From NCBI RefSeq assembly GCF_014203715.1, contig NZ_JACHJP010000002.1, positions 372,001-436,000 of the forward strand: DNA of 64,000 bases, written 5' to 3'. The stretch's first letter is position 1, and each line of letters opens with the position of its first letter. Of the stretch, positions 44,048 through 52,077 are shown piece after piece. The position numbers and the translations under genes are program-made. The DNA is from Streptosporangium saharense (GTDB taxonomy: Bacteria; Actinomycetota; Actinomycetes; Streptosporangiales; Streptosporangiaceae). Below the pieces are notes generated by a model. The model saw only the letters and a program-made list of their open reading frames with translations. It was not told the origin of the DNA and did no database searches.

Positions 44048-45220
44048 ATGAACGGTCCTGTGCACGTGGAGTCGCCCTCCGGGCCGCGGGAGCTGCACGC
44101 GCTCGTTCTCCCCCCCGGACCCGAGCTGTTCGAGGCCGTCGGCGCCGCGCTCGACGGCGGCCCCGCCGTGCTCCCCCTGTCCCCCGCCCTGCCCCCCGCC
44201 GCCCTGCGCACCACCCTGGAGACGCTGCGCCCCACCCACGTCAACGGTGTACGGCACGAGCCCGGCGTTGGGGTTCCCGAAGAGGTGGCCGTCGTCATCG
44301 CCACCAGCGGCACCACCGGCCCCCCGAAGGGGGTTCAACTGTCCGCCACCGCCCTGCGCGCCTCGGCCGCGGCCTCGCTGCGCCGTCTCGGCGCGGGCCC
44401 CGGCGAGCGCTGGCTCTGCTGCCTGCCGCCCTCCCACGTCTCGGGTCTCCAGGTCCTCGTCAGGTCGCTGGTCACCGGGACGGAGCCGATCGTGCACGAG
44501 GGCTTCTCCCCCGAGGCCGTGCTCGCCAGCGGCGCCCGGCACGTCTCGCTGGTGCCGACGCAACTGCGCCGGTTGCTCGGCGCCGACCTGTCGGTCTTCG
44601 ACACGATCCTGCTGGGCGGCGCGGCGCCGCCCCCGGGGCTGGTCGCGGCGGCCGAGGCCGCCGGTGCGCGGGTGGTGACCAGCTACGGCATGAGCGAGAC
44701 CTGCGGCGGGTGCGTCTACGACGGCGCCCCCCTTTACAATGTAGATCTGAAGATCGGTGACGACGGGCGGATCCGCGTCGCCGGGCCCGTGCTGTTCTCC
44801 GGCTACCGGCTGCGCCCCGACCTGACCGCCGCCGCCCTGGACGGCGACTGGTTCGTCACCTCCGACCTCGGCGTCCTGGACGGCCGGGGGCTGCGCGTGC
44901 TGGGCCGCAGCGACGACGTCATCAACACCGGGGGCGAGAAGGTGGTGGCCGCCGTGGCCGCCGCCGCCGTGGCGGAGCACCCTGCGATCACCGACGCCGT
45001 CGTGGTCGGCCGCCCCGACCCCGAGTGGGGCGAGCGGGTCGTGGCCGTCGTCGTCTCCCCCGCCCCGCCGTCCCTGGCCGAGCTGCGGTCCTTCGTCAAG
45101 GAGCGGCTTCCCGCGTGCGCGGCCCCCGCCGAGCTGATTGTGCTGTCCGAAATACCACTTTTGCCCAATGGCAAGCCGAATCTCGCCGCCCTCCGTTATG
45201 GTCGTGATCGGGAACCGTGA
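44048..45220 (+). CDS. menE: o-Succinylbenzoate-CoA ligase
   Basis: This 390-residue acyl-adenylate-forming enzyme activates o-succinylbenzoate for MenB. Motifs are the P-loop ATSGTTGPPKGV, the A5 motif TSYGMSETCGG, the A7 motif GDWFVTSDLGVLDGRGLRVLGR, and A10 LLPNGKPNLAALR. It is shorter than many homologues, as is common in actinobacteria. Residues 229-234 (LYNVDL) are encoded by CTT TAC AAT GTA GAT CTG, an AT-rich run of rare codons identical to the dispersed 15-bp site. ATG 44048 was chosen; 16 upstream codons overlap the menB promoter. Confidence 0.95.
   Translation: MNGPVHVESPSGPRELHALVLPPGPELFEAVGAALDGGPAVLPLSPALPPAALRTTLETLRPTHVNGVRHEPGVGVPEEVAVVIATSGTTGPPKGVQLSATALRASAAASLRRLGAGPGERWLCCLPPSHVSGLQVLVRSLVTGTEPIVHEGFSPEAVLASGARHVSLVPTQLRRLLGADLSVFDTILLGGAAPPPGLVAAAEAAGARVVTSYGMSETCGGCVYDGAPLYNVDLKIGDDGRIRVAGPVLFSGYRLRPDLTAAALDGDWFVTSDLGVLDGRGLRVLGRSDDVINTGGEKVVAAVAAAAVAEHPAITDAVVVGRPDPEWGERVVAVVVSPAPPSLAELRSFVKERLPACAAPAELIVLSEIPLLPNGKPNLAALRYGRDREP
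44732..44746. repeat. Dispersed site 5, CTTTACAATGTAGAT, inside menE
   Basis: This is an exact copy of the 15-mer at 5108 and 15878, in frame with menE and following a run of six C. It encodes Leu-Tyr-Asn-Val-Asp, acceptable at this surface strand. The codons CTT, AAT and GTA, and to a lesser degree GAT, are avoided elsewhere in the gene in favour of G/C-ending ones. No promoter-like partner box is seen. Confidence 0.7.
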
Positions 45221-45268
45221 GGGAACCCGGCACGTCAAACAGACAGCCGAGGCAGAAAGGACGAGCCG

Positions 45269-45643
45269 ATGCGCATCACCCGCAAGACGTGGGTCTCCGC
45301 AGGAGTCGTCGGTCTGGTCCTCGCGGGGGGCATCTCCGTGACGGCCGCCGCCTCCGCGGGCCGGGCGGAGAAGGTCCCGGTGGTCGAGGAGGCCGCCCCG
45401 GTGCCCGCCGTACAGCCGGACACGCCGTCGGCCGTCCAGCAGCCGCAGGACGACGTCGCGCCGCCCTCGGAGCAGCCGTCCACGCCGGACAGGTCCGTGG
45501 TCTCCAGGGACGTCAACCCCGACCCGGGGTCCGTCACGACCTACTGGACCGAGCAGCGTCTGCAGAAGGCGGACCCCTTCCCCATGCCCGAGGCCAACGA
45601 TCCGGCGGGGCCCTCGGAGAACCGGATCAAGGGAATCGACTAG
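45269..45643 (+). CDS. Small secreted Pro-rich protein of unknown function
   Basis: This 124-residue protein has a signal peptide (residues 1-30, RITRKTWVSAGVVGLVLAGG ... AAASAGRA). The mature part is rich in Pro, Glu, Asp and Gln (PSAVQQPQDDVAPPSEQPST) and ends in a somewhat ordered segment TTYWTEQRLQKADPFPMPEA. I do not recognise a family. ATG 45269 follows GAAAGGA. It may be transcribed with menE, 48 bp upstream. Confidence 0.7.
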   Translation: MRITRKTWVSAGVVGLVLAGGISVTAAASAGRAEKVPVVEEAAPVPAVQPDTPSAVQQPQDDVAPPSEQPSTPDRSVVSRDVNPDPGSVTTYWTEQRLQKADPFPMPEANDPAGPSENRIKGID

Positions 45644-45713
45644 CTCCTGACCACGCCTGACAAGGGGCGGAACGCCTCAGAGCGACCACCCATCTTATTT
45701 TCCCCGTCAAGTC

Positions 45714-45740
45714 GGGAACATAAAGTTCTTGACTGGGGTT
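45714..45740 (+). promoter_or_regulatory. ECF/sigma-R-like promoter before the principal sigma gene
   Basis: GGGAAC (45714-45719) and GTT (45738-45740) are 18 bp apart, an ECF-type (SigR or SigE) promoter pattern. A TTGACT at 45729-45734 in the same segment lacks a good -10 box. In Streptomyces coelicolor hrdB has a SigR-dependent second promoter (known), which makes this placement plausible. Confidence 0.45.
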
Positions 45741-45826
45741 ATTGGTACTGGTGCGCTGAGCGGCCCCGAGGCCGCCCCACCCGACAACCTGTAAGCAGAC
45801 GACTCCGTGATGGAGGAGGTGTCCTC

Positions 45827-47149
45827 ATGCCCCAAACCGCCGTGGCGACCTCATCGGAGGCCCCGACGCCCCTTGAGCAACTCCTTGACCGAGGGCGAGT
45901 CCAGGGTCACCTTTCACTCGCGGAGCTGCGTCATGCCTTCGCGGAGTCCGGGATCAGTCCCACGGAGGGCCGGTCGATCCTGCGGGAGCTGACCGAGTCG
46001 GGCGTCATCCTGGCGGCCGAGGACGAGCCCGCGCTCACCAGCGCGTCCAGGAAGGCCACCGGCCGCCGCGCCACCACCCGCAAGGCGAAGGCCGCGCCCG
46101 CCAAGAAGGCCAAGGAGCCCAAGGAGGCCGCGGCGCCGGTCCAGGCCGAGGCCGAGCCGGAGATCGACGAGGAGTGGTCCCCCGCCGAGGAGGCGGAGAT
46201 CGAGGCCGAGCAGACCATGGACCTGGACGACCAGTCCTCGGTCATGGGCGACTCGGTCCACACCTACCTCAAGTCGATCGGCAGGCGCACCCTGCTCACC
46301 GCCGCCCAGGAGGTCGAGCTGGCCAAGCGGATCGAGGCCGGACTGTACGCCGAGTCCAAGCTGGAGGCCGAGCCCGGTCTGCCCGCCGCCATGCGCGACG
46401 ACCTGGAGTGGATCGCCGAGGACGGCCGCCGCGCCAAGGACCACATGCTGGAGGCCAACCTCCGCCTGGTCGTCTCGGTCGCCAAGAAGTACACCGACCG
46501 GGGCATGGCGCTGCTGGACGTGGTCCAGGAGGGCAACCTGGGCCTGATCCGCGCGGTGGAGAAGTTCGACTACACCAAGGGCTACAAGTTCTCCACCTAC
46601 GCCATGTGGTGGATCCGCCAGGCCATCCAGCGGGGCTTCGCCGACTCGGCGCGCACCATCCGCCTGCCGGTGCACGTGCTGGAGATGCTCTCCAAGCTGT
46701 CGCGCGTCGAGCGTGACATGCACCAGCGTCTCGGCCGGGAACCCACCCCCGAGGAGTTGGCGGTCGAGCTGGACAAGACTCCCGACCAGATCGAGGAGCT
46801 GCTGCGCACCAGCCGCCAGCCGATAAGCCTCAACGCGACCATCGGCGACGACGGTGAGACCACCATCGGTGACCTCATCGAGGACGTCGACTCGCCCGAG
46901 GCGTCGGAGGTGGTCGACCGCCAGCTGCTCGGCGAGCAGCTACGCGGCGTGCTGGGCAACCTCTCCCCGAGGGAGGCCAAGATCATGGCCCTGCGCTTCG
47001 GCCTCGTGGACGGCAAGCCCCACACCCTCGACGAGATCGGCAAGCATCTCGGGCTGACGCGTGAGCGCATCCGCCAGCTCGAGAAGGAGTCCCTGTCCAA
47101 GCTGCGGCACCCGAGCAACACCCGCCCGCTGCTCGACTGGGCCAGCTAG
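45827..47149 (+). CDS. Principal-type RNA polymerase sigma factor (RpoD/HrdB-like)
   Basis: This is a 440-residue group 1 or 2 sigma-70. An N-terminal region 1.1-like domain (about 12-70, [23 protein letters not shown]) is followed by a Lys/Ala-rich linker at 78-105 and an acidic stretch. Region 1.2 is [33 protein letters not shown], regions 2.1-2.4 end [16 protein letters not shown], then 3 and 4.2 ([30 protein letters not shown]). The length and Lys-rich linker resemble HrdB. The C-terminal RPLLDWAS differs from typical HrdB ends, so a group 2 paralogue is possible. ATG 45827 follows GGAGGAGG. Confidence 0.92.
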   Translation: MPQTAVATSSEAPTPLEQLLDRGRVQGHLSLAELRHAFAESGISPTEGRSILRELTESGVILAAEDEPALTSASRKATGRRATTRKAKAAPAKKAKEPKEAAAPVQAEAEPEIDEEWSPAEEAEIEAEQTMDLDDQSSVMGDSVHTYLKSIGRRTLLTAAQEVELAKRIEAGLYAESKLEAEPGLPAAMRDDLEWIAEDGRRAKDHMLEANLRLVVSVAKKYTDRGMALLDVVQEGNLGLIRAVEKFDYTKGYKFSTYAMWWIRQAIQRGFADSARTIRLPVHVLEMLSKLSRVERDMHQRLGREPTPEELAVELDKTPDQIEELLRTSRQPISLNATIGDDGETTIGDLIEDVDSPEASEVVDRQLLGEQLRGVLGNLSPREAKIMALRFGLVDGKPHTLDEIGKHLGLTRERIRQLEKESLSKLRHPSNTRPLLDWAS

Positions 47150-47156
47150 ACACACC

Positions 47157-47195
47157 GAAAGGGGCGCCGTGGATTTTGTCCACGGCGCCCCTTTC
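47157..47195. terminator. Bidirectional intrinsic terminator, 17-bp stem
   Basis: The arms 47157-47173 and 47179-47195 (core GGGGCGCCGTGGA) pair perfectly around TTTTG. They begin GAAA on the left and end TTTC on the right. It lies 8 bp after the sigma gene stop and 18 bp before the convergent SMR gene stop. Confidence 0.85.
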
Positions 47196-47212
47196 GCGTG
47201 CGGGGGAAGGGC

Positions 47213-47530
47213 TCAGGCCAGTGCCCTGGCCAGCACGACCCCGCCGACGATCAGCGCCAGGGCCGCGACCCGTCCCACCCCCACGGGGTCGCCGTGCAGC
47301 ACGATCCCGAGGGTGATCGCGCCGACGGCGCCGATGCCGGTGAAGACGGCGTAGGCGGTGCCGACGGGCAGTCCCTGCTGCATGGCCTTCGACAGCAGCC
47401 ACACCGCCAGCGCCCCGAGCAGGAAGCAGACCAGCGTGGGCAGCGGCCGGGTGAAGCCCTCGGTCGGCTTGATGCTCTGCGACCAGGCGATCTCCACCAG
47501 CCCGGCCGCGACGAGCAGGATCCAGCTCAT
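47213..47530 (-). CDS. Small multidrug resistance (SMR) family transporter
   Basis: This 105-residue, four-helix proton-coupled exporter resembles SugE/Gdx-type and QacE-type proteins (ILLVAAGLVEIAWSQSIKPTEGFTRPLPTL, VGTAYAVFTGIGAVGA). Glu13 in helix 1 is the essential SMR glutamate. WSQSIKPTEGFT resembles the guanidinium-exporter branch (WAIGLKYTDGFT), so guanidinium or quaternary compounds are possible substrates. Its start overlaps the azoreductase stop by 4 bp. Confidence 0.88.
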   Translation of the reverse strand: MSWILLVAAGLVEIAWSQSIKPTEGFTRPLPTLVCFLLGALAVWLLSKAMQQGLPVGTAYAVFTGIGAVGAITLGIVLHGDPVGVGRVAALALIVGGVVLARALA

Positions 47531-48171
47531 CGCAGAGCCACCTTTCCCGCCTCCTCCCGCGCCGCGGCGTAGGACTGCTCGTGTACAGCCCGCCGGTCGG
47601 CCAGGGCCGGGTCCACCAGGGAGTTGACCATCTCGGCATGGACGAACGTGACGTCCTCGACGGCGAAGTGCCCGAGGAAGAAGTCACGCAGGTAGCGCTC
47701 CTGGTGGTCGACGGGCTCCCTGGGGGTGCCGGGGCCGTAGGCGCCACCCCGCGCGCTGGTGACCACAAACCTCCTGCCCGTCAGCTTCATCTTGGGGAAG
47801 GTCACCTGGTCGATCCAGGCCTTCAGCGACGAGGGGATGGAGAAGTTGTACATCGGCGTGCCGATCAGCACGACGTCCGCGGCGACCAGCTCGTCGAGCA
47901 GCGGTTCGAGCACCGCCCAGGCCTCGGCCTGCTCCGGGGTGCTCACCACCTCGTGGTAGCGGCCGATGTCGGTGATCTGACCGGCCAGGACGCGGTCGCA
48001 CAGTTCGGTCCAGGCCTGCCCGATGTGCGGGACGGGGTTGGCGGCCAGGTCCCGGTAGGTGTACTCGCCCTCGGGGTTGGCCTCGCGCCACGCGGCGGCG
48101 TAGATCCCCGACAGGGTGCGCGAGAAGGACTCACGACGGGCGCTGGCGTCCAGGTGCAGCAGGTGGCTCAC
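47527..48171 (-). CDS. FMN-dependent NADH-azoreductase/quinone reductase
   Basis: This 214-residue flavodoxin-fold reductase of the AzoR/AcpD family has the FMN-phosphate loop LHLDASARRESFSRTL, then PMYNFSIPSSLKAWIDQV and the TSARGGAYG flavin-contact motif. It reduces quinones and azo or nitro compounds with two electrons. GTG 48171 behind GGAGAG was chosen over an earlier frame start. The promoter carries two operators of form AAGCGGAC-N5-GTCC(G/A)CTT. Linkage with an SMR pump suggests a detoxification operon. Confidence 0.9.
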   Translation of the reverse strand: MSHLLHLDASARRESFSRTLSGIYAAAWREANPEGEYTYRDLAANPVPHIGQAWTELCDRVLAGQITDIGRYHEVVSTPEQAEAWAVLEPLLDELVAADVVLIGTPMYNFSIPSSLKAWIDQVTFPKMKLTGRRFVVTSARGGAYGPGTPREPVDHQERYLRDFFLGHFAVEDVTFVHAEMVNSLVDPALADRRAVHEQSYAAAREEAGKVALR

Positions 48172-48194
48172 GGCTCTCCAATCCTCGATTTTTA

Positions 48195-48251
48195 AAGCGG
48201 ACATCCCGTCCGCTTAATCACCATAGCGATAAGCGGACGAAGTGTCCACTT
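48195..48251. promoter_or_regulatory. Pair of 21-bp operators at the azoreductase-SMR promoter
   Basis: Site A (48195-48215) is AAGCGGAC-N5-GTCCGCTT, a perfect dyad. Site B (48231-48251) is AAGCGGAC-N5-GTCCACTT, with one mismatch. Their centres are 36 bp apart. The shape resembles TetR-type operators of azoreductase/efflux genes. No TetR or MarR gene is adjacent, so the regulator is elsewhere. Confidence 0.7.
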
Positions 48252-48362
48252 GACCGAGGACCGCGCAGATCTGCGGGGAAAAACCGCCATAAATCCCAAT
48301 GGCTGACCACCTCGATAAGCCGTGGCCCCGCTCAGGGAGCCGGAGTCACCGAGCAGGGCCCC

Positions 48363-48842
48363 TCACGGGCGCCAGCACAGGGCGGGGTCGGGATGGTCGG
48401 AGAAGCCGAGTTCCCGGTAGAGCGGCTCGCCCGCCGGGGAGGCGTACAGGTCAACCCTGACGACGTCGCGCTCCCTGAACCAGTCGAGCAGGTCCCGCAT
48501 GATCGCCCGGCTGTGCCCCCGGCGCCGGTACGCCGGGTCCGTCACCACGCCGATCACGTGCCCGATCCTGCCGTTGCGCGAGTGCGGGCCGGGAAACCAC
48601 TGGTCGACGGTGCCGATGCCGCAGGCGGCCAGGCCCTCCTCGCCGTCCACGACCAGGACCCGGGTATCGTCGGCCGTCAGCCGCTCCCCCAGGACCTCGG
48701 TGAAGGCCCCGCGCCAGCGCCCGTCCTGTGGGGAGGGATCGAAGAAGTCGCCGCCGAGGGTCTCGAAGAGCGACGCCCGCAGACGGACGAGTTCCACCAC
48801 GTCGTCCGGTACGGCCCGCCGTACGCCGGTGTGCTGTGTCAT
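48363..48842 (-). CDS. GNAT-family N-acetyltransferase
   Basis: This is a 159-residue acetyl-CoA-dependent transferase. The A motif VIGVVTDPAYRRRGHSRAIM holds the pyrophosphate-binding loop (R/Q-R-R-G-H/x). The C-terminal strand pattern ASPAGEPLYRELGF is typical. The substrate is unknown. It is divergent from the CGNR-type gene across only 26 bp. Confidence 0.88.
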   Translation of the reverse strand: MTQHTGVRRAVPDDVVELVRLRASLFETLGGDFFDPSPQDGRWRGAFTEVLGERLTADDTRVLVVDGEEGLAACGIGTVDQWFPGPHSRNGRIGHVIGVVTDPAYRRRGHSRAIMRDLLDWFRERDVVRVDLYASPAGEPLYRELGFSDHPDPALCWRP

Positions 48843-48868
48843 GCGGGCCAGCCTGATGTAATGGTCTT

Positions 48869-49423
48869 ATGCATCTCAACCCTTACGGTACGGACGCCGT
48901 GAACCTGGCGGCGGACCTGGCCAACCGGCCTCCGGCCACCGCGGAGGAGCTCGCGGAACGCTGTGTCGCCGCCGGACTCGTGCTCGAACGGCCCGTCGTG
49001 CCGGAGGACCTGAGCAGGACCCTGGCCGTGATCGTGGCCTGGGAGCGGGTCGTGGACGCCGTCGGCGAGCGTGAGCGCGCCGAGCTGGTCAACCGCATGC
49101 TGGCCGACGCCACCGCCCACCCCCGGCTGACCGACCACGCGGGCGACGGCTGGCACCTGCACTACCGAGACGACCGGCAGTCACTCGGCGCCATGCTCGC
49201 CGCGCTCATCTCCGTGGGCACCGCGCTGCACCTGGCGGGGAGGGGCATGCACCGACTACGACGATGCGCCGTGACCGAATGTGTCATGATTTTTGCTGAC
49301 ACCTCCCGCACGGGGCGGCGGCGTTACTGCTCCCAGCTATGCGCCAACCGCGACGCGGTCCGCAGACACCGCGCCGTCAACCGGCCGCCAAGAGAGCCCT
49401 CGGCTCAGCCCCTGCCCGGCTGA
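48869..49423 (+). CDS. CGNR-type zinc-finger protein with ABATE domain
   Basis: This 184-residue putative regulator has an ABATE-like N-terminal domain (residues 1-125) followed by a CGNR-type zinc finger near 130-165 (CAVTECVMIFADTSRTGRRRYCSQLCANRDAV by its cysteine spacing). The canonical CGNR reads CANR here. Such proteins are predicted stress regulators in actinobacteria. TGTAAT at 48857-48862 is 6 bp before ATG 48869, which suggests a leaderless transcript. Its 3' end overlaps the CDF gene by 19 bp. Confidence 0.85.
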   Translation: MHLNPYGTDAVNLAADLANRPPATAEELAERCVAAGLVLERPVVPEDLSRTLAVIVAWERVVDAVGERERAELVNRMLADATAHPRLTDHAGDGWHLHYRDDRQSLGAMLAALISVGTALHLAGRGMHRLRRCAVTECVMIFADTSRTGRRRYCSQLCANRDAVRRHRAVNRPPREPSAQPLPG

Positions 49424-50118
49424 GCGGGCGGGCAGCACCCGTCACCGCACGCCGTACCCCCAGCGTCTGACTCAGCCTCCGCACCGAGAGGTACGGCACA
49501 GCAGACGTCCCCGCGCCACGCCTGAAGCCCCTCCCTGACCGCGACGGCGGCGATGACCAGCGCGGCGGCCGGGTCGGCCCAGGACCAGCCGAACAGGCCG
49601 TTGAGCGCCAGCCCGGCCAGCAGCACCGCCGACAGGTAGGTGCACAGCAGGGTCTGCCTGGAGTCGGCGACCGCCGAGGCCGAGCCCAGCTCACGCCCGG
49701 CCCGCCGCTGCGCCAGGGACAGCAGCGGCATGATCACCAGGGAGAGCGCGGCCAGCACGAGGCCCGTCGTCGAGTGCTTGGCCTCCCCGGCCCCCAGCAG
49801 GGCGCGTACGGCGTCGGCCGTGACGTAGGCGGCGAGCGCGAAGAAGGAGAGCGCGATGACGCGCAGCGCGGCCCGCTCCCTGCGCTCGTGGTCGGCGGCG
49901 GAGAACTGCCAGGCGACGGCCGCGGCCGAGGCGACCTCGACGACGGAGTCGAGACCAAAGCCGACCAGTGCCGCGGAGGAGGCGATTGTTCCCGCGGTGA
50001 CCGCGACCACCGCCTCGACCACGTTGTAGGTGATCGTCGCGGCCACCAGCAGCCGGATCCGCCGCCTGAGCACCGCACGGCGCGCGGCGGGGGCGGGGAC
50101 GGGCAGGACCGCGCTCAC
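49405..50118 (-). CDS. Cation diffusion facilitator-like transporter (second copy)
   Basis: This 237-residue protein has about six helices and the CDF transport motif as ALVGFGLDSVVEVASA and SAVADSRQTLLCTYLS. The usual HxxxD residues are changed (D/E-rich instead). It lacks the long C-terminal cytoplasmic domain and ends with a Cys-rich tail (DVCCAVPL, GTACGDGCCPP) that could bind soft metals. It is directly downstream of a CmtR-like gene with a 4-bp overlap, suggesting cadmium or lead export rather than zinc. Confidence 0.85.
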   Translation of the reverse strand: MSAVLPVPAPAARRAVLRRRIRLLVAATITYNVVEAVVAVTAGTIASSAALVGFGLDSVVEVASAAAVAWQFSAADHERRERAALRVIALSFFALAAYVTADAVRALLGAGEAKHSTTGLVLAALSLVIMPLLSLAQRRAGRELGSASAVADSRQTLLCTYLSAVLLAGLALNGLFGWSWADPAAALVIAAVAVREGLQAWRGDVCCAVPLGAEAESDAGGTACGDGCCPPAQPGRG

Positions 50119-50453
50119 CGGCAGCAGCCCTTCTCCTCGTCCTCGGCGCAGGTGCGCTCCCCGGCCACCGCGACCACCGAGGCGCGCAGGTGGTCCAGCG
50201 CGTGGCCGAGCCGTTCGTCGGCCAGTTCGTAGCGGGTGCGGCGGCCGACCGGCACCGCGACCACCAGGCCGCAGTCACGCAGGCACGCCAGGTGGTTGCT
50301 CAGCCGGGTGCGGGAGACGCCGAGCCGTTCGGCCAGCTCGGCGGGGTGGGCGGGGGCCTGACGCAGCGCGATCAGGACACGGCAGCGGATCGGGTCGGCC
50401 AGAGCGCGGCCGAAGCGCGCGAGGACCTCGACCTCGGAGGCGATCGTCAGCAC
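50115..50453 (-). CDS. CmtR-like ArsR repressor (Cd/Pb sensor)
   Basis: This 112-residue ArsR-family protein closely resembles mycobacterial CmtR: LARFGRALADPIRCRVLIAL, then SRTRLSNHLACLRDCGLVVAV, with two cysteines in the recognition-helix region (HLACLRDC) matching the CmtR metal ligands Cys57 and Cys61. Further C-terminal cysteines (RTCAEDEEKGCC) can supply the third ligand. It heads the operon with the CDF-like transporter. The promoter has CCTGA/TCAGG palindromes at 50473. Confidence 0.9.
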   Translation of the reverse strand: MLTIASEVEVLARFGRALADPIRCRVLIALRQAPAHPAELAERLGVSRTRLSNHLACLRDCGLVVAVPVGRRTRYELADERLGHALDHLRASVVAVAGERTCAEDEEKGCCR

Positions 50454-50472
50454 ACCTCAAGGTACATCGAAC

Positions 50473-50502
50473 CCTGAATTCAGGAAACCCTGAACAGTCA
50501 GG
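50473..50502. promoter_or_regulatory. Twin CCTGA..TCAGG palindromes at the CmtR-like promoter
   Basis: CCTGAATTCAGG (50473-50484) is perfect. CCTGAACAGTCAGG (50489-50502) repeats the arms with a 4-base spacer. They lie 20-49 bp upstream of the start at 50453, the place for an autoregulatory ArsR operator. Confidence 0.6.
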
Positions 50503-50552
50503 ACGTGAAAAAGGCGGCCCCTGAAGGGACCGCCCTGGACACAGCGGAAGGA

Positions 50553-50954
50553 TCAGCGGACGACGACGGTCACCGGCCGAGGGACGCGGGCGATGCCGGT
50601 CAGCCGGTTCTCCTCACGCAGGGTGCGCAGCCGGTTGACCTCCGAGGTCCACTCGGCCCCCTTGGGGGTCGCCCTGCCCTTGCGGCGGCGGATCCTGTCG
50701 TCGTAGGCCCTGGGGCCGAAGGTCGCCCGCTGGCCCGCCTCGGCCGCGCGCAGCGCGTCGGTCAGCGCCGCGTCGAAGACCAGCCCGGCGGCCCTGAGCT
50801 CCTCGGGGGACGCCCCGGCGGCCTGGACCCGGCGCAGCTCGGCCTCGGCCACACGCGCCTTCTCAAGGAACTCGGGGAAGCTCTTCCCGACCTCCTGGTC
50901 GGCGTGGTGACGGACCTCCGCCTCCCGGCTCACGCCCGGTCGGAAAAACGCCAT
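50553..50954 (-). CDS. Conserved hypothetical, helical protein
   Basis: This 133-residue cytosolic protein is mostly predicted helix, rich in Glu, Ala and Arg (EFLEKARVAEAELRRVQAAGASPEELRAAG-type pattern), ending in a basic region and RVPRPVTVVVR. No known motif could be recognised. ATG 50954 follows GAGAGAGGG; 15 upstream codons were discarded. It lies divergent from the TetR gene. Confidence 0.6.
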   Translation of the reverse strand: MAFFRPGVSREAEVRHHADQEVGKSFPEFLEKARVAEAELRRVQAAGASPEELRAAGLVFDAALTDALRAAEAGQRATFGPRAYDDRIRRRKGRATPKGAEWTSEVNRLRTLREENRLTGIARVPRPVTVVVR

Positions 50955-51075
50955 CGTCTGCCCTCTCTCCCGTCGCCGGGACCTCCCCCGGCGGATCACG
51001 GCTGTAGCCTACGCCGTCGCCGTCCGTACCACCCACTCAGGGACCGACCGGTACGGAACCGTACGGCGCGGCGTC

Positions 51076-51090
51076 CTTTACACAGTAAGG
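51076..51090. promoter_or_regulatory. TetR-type operator CTTTACACAGTAAGG
   Basis: With the preceding C this is CCTTTAC-ACA-GTAAGG, a near-perfect dyad with a 3-bp spacer, 14 bp upstream of the TetR start. It resembles operators of TetR_C-class repressors (TTTAC-N3-GTAAA). It also shares the left half CTTTAC and the 3-bp spacer with the five dispersed sites of the window. Confidence 0.6.
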
Positions 51091-51104
51091 TCACCGGTGG
51101 CAGG

Positions 51105-51719
51105 ATGCGGCCCATGCCCGCCAAGCGACCGCCCGTCCCGCTCTCCAGGGAGCGCATCATCGAGGCCGCCCTGCACATCGCCGACAGCCAGGGGCTGCGG
51201 CGGCTGACGATGCGGCGCCTCGGCGACGCGCTCCAGGTCGAGGCCATGGCCATCTACCACCACCTGCCCCGAGGCAAGGACGCCCTCATGGACGCCCTCG
51301 CCGAGCACGTCACGGCCGTCCACGCCGAACCCGCCGACTCCTGGCAGGAGAGCGCGAGGGCGTGGTGCAGGGCGAGCAGGGCCGCGCTCAGGGAGCACCC
51401 CGGGGTGCTGGCGCTCGCGCTCACCAAGCCCCCGAAGGGCCGGGCGGCGATCGCCCTCATGGAGCAGACCGAGCAGCTCTCCGACGCCGGTCTGCCCGAC
51501 CCGGCGCAGGCGGTGCGGGCGCTGCGGGCCTACGTCTTCGGCTCGGTCGCGGTCGAGGTGCAGCGCTCAGGATGGGCCGACTCCCCGGCCGACGGCGCCG
51601 AGCCGTGGCGCCCCCCGTCGGCGGGCGGGGGCTCGGCGGCGGCCGACGCCGACTTCGAGCACGGGCTGGACGCCCTCCTGGCCGGGCTCAACCCCAGGCG
51701 AACAGAGGCTGAACGGTAA
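51105..51719 (+). CDS. TetR-family repressor with TetR_C-type effector domain
   Basis: This is a 204-residue regulator. The helix-turn-helix is at residues 15-62 (LSRERIIEAALHIADSQGLRRLTMRRLGDALQVEAMAIYHHL by its spacing; the WSLY/AIYHH class marks tetracycline-repressor-like members). The C-terminal TetR_C ligand domain runs from about 75. ATG 51105 was chosen, with 51114 in frame as an alternative. The operator CTTTACACAGTAAGG lies just upstream. No efflux pump is adjacent. It is a candidate binder of the dispersed CTTTAC-N3-GTAGAT sites. Confidence 0.88.
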   Translation: MRPMPAKRPPVPLSRERIIEAALHIADSQGLRRLTMRRLGDALQVEAMAIYHHLPRGKDALMDALAEHVTAVHAEPADSWQESARAWCRASRAALREHPGVLALALTKPPKGRAAIALMEQTEQLSDAGLPDPAQAVRALRAYVFGSVAVEVQRSGWADSPADGAEPWRPPSAGGGSAAADADFEHGLDALLAGLNPRRTEAER

Positions 51720-52077
51720 AGAAACGCGAGGCCGATCCTTTTTTACCTACCGGATGGCGCGTTTCGCTTGGCCAGATGTCCACTATGAGGCATCCTGTGC
51801 TATAGGTCACACCCCCGGAAGGACCCCGAAGGACCACTCTCCAGAGTTCGTAAACAGTCCTAACGGGCTATGTCCCGGGATGAGATCCAGATCGCAGACT
51901 TGGTCTGACCAACGTGCGGACCTCACCCCGTCCGAGGCGCGCACGACCCACATGTCCACACAGATGCTCGTCACCCGTCGCACGGCGGGAAACGGATTCC
52001 CGTCGGGGACAGGGTTGTCCACCCGCCGACCCGATGTCGATCCGGCGAGCCGACGATAGAGATCCGGAGGCACGCCG
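51720..52077 (+). other. Long leader region of the DUF5999 gene, no gene seen
   Basis: This 358-bp stretch has a TTTTTT run near 51738 and lower GC than coding DNA around 51790-51880. AGTCCTAACGG at 51856-51866 is also found at 52930-52940. GTG/ATG-rich short frames lack ribosome-binding sites or familiar sequence. It may hold a long untranslated leader; I cannot support an RNA structure. Confidence 0.4.
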
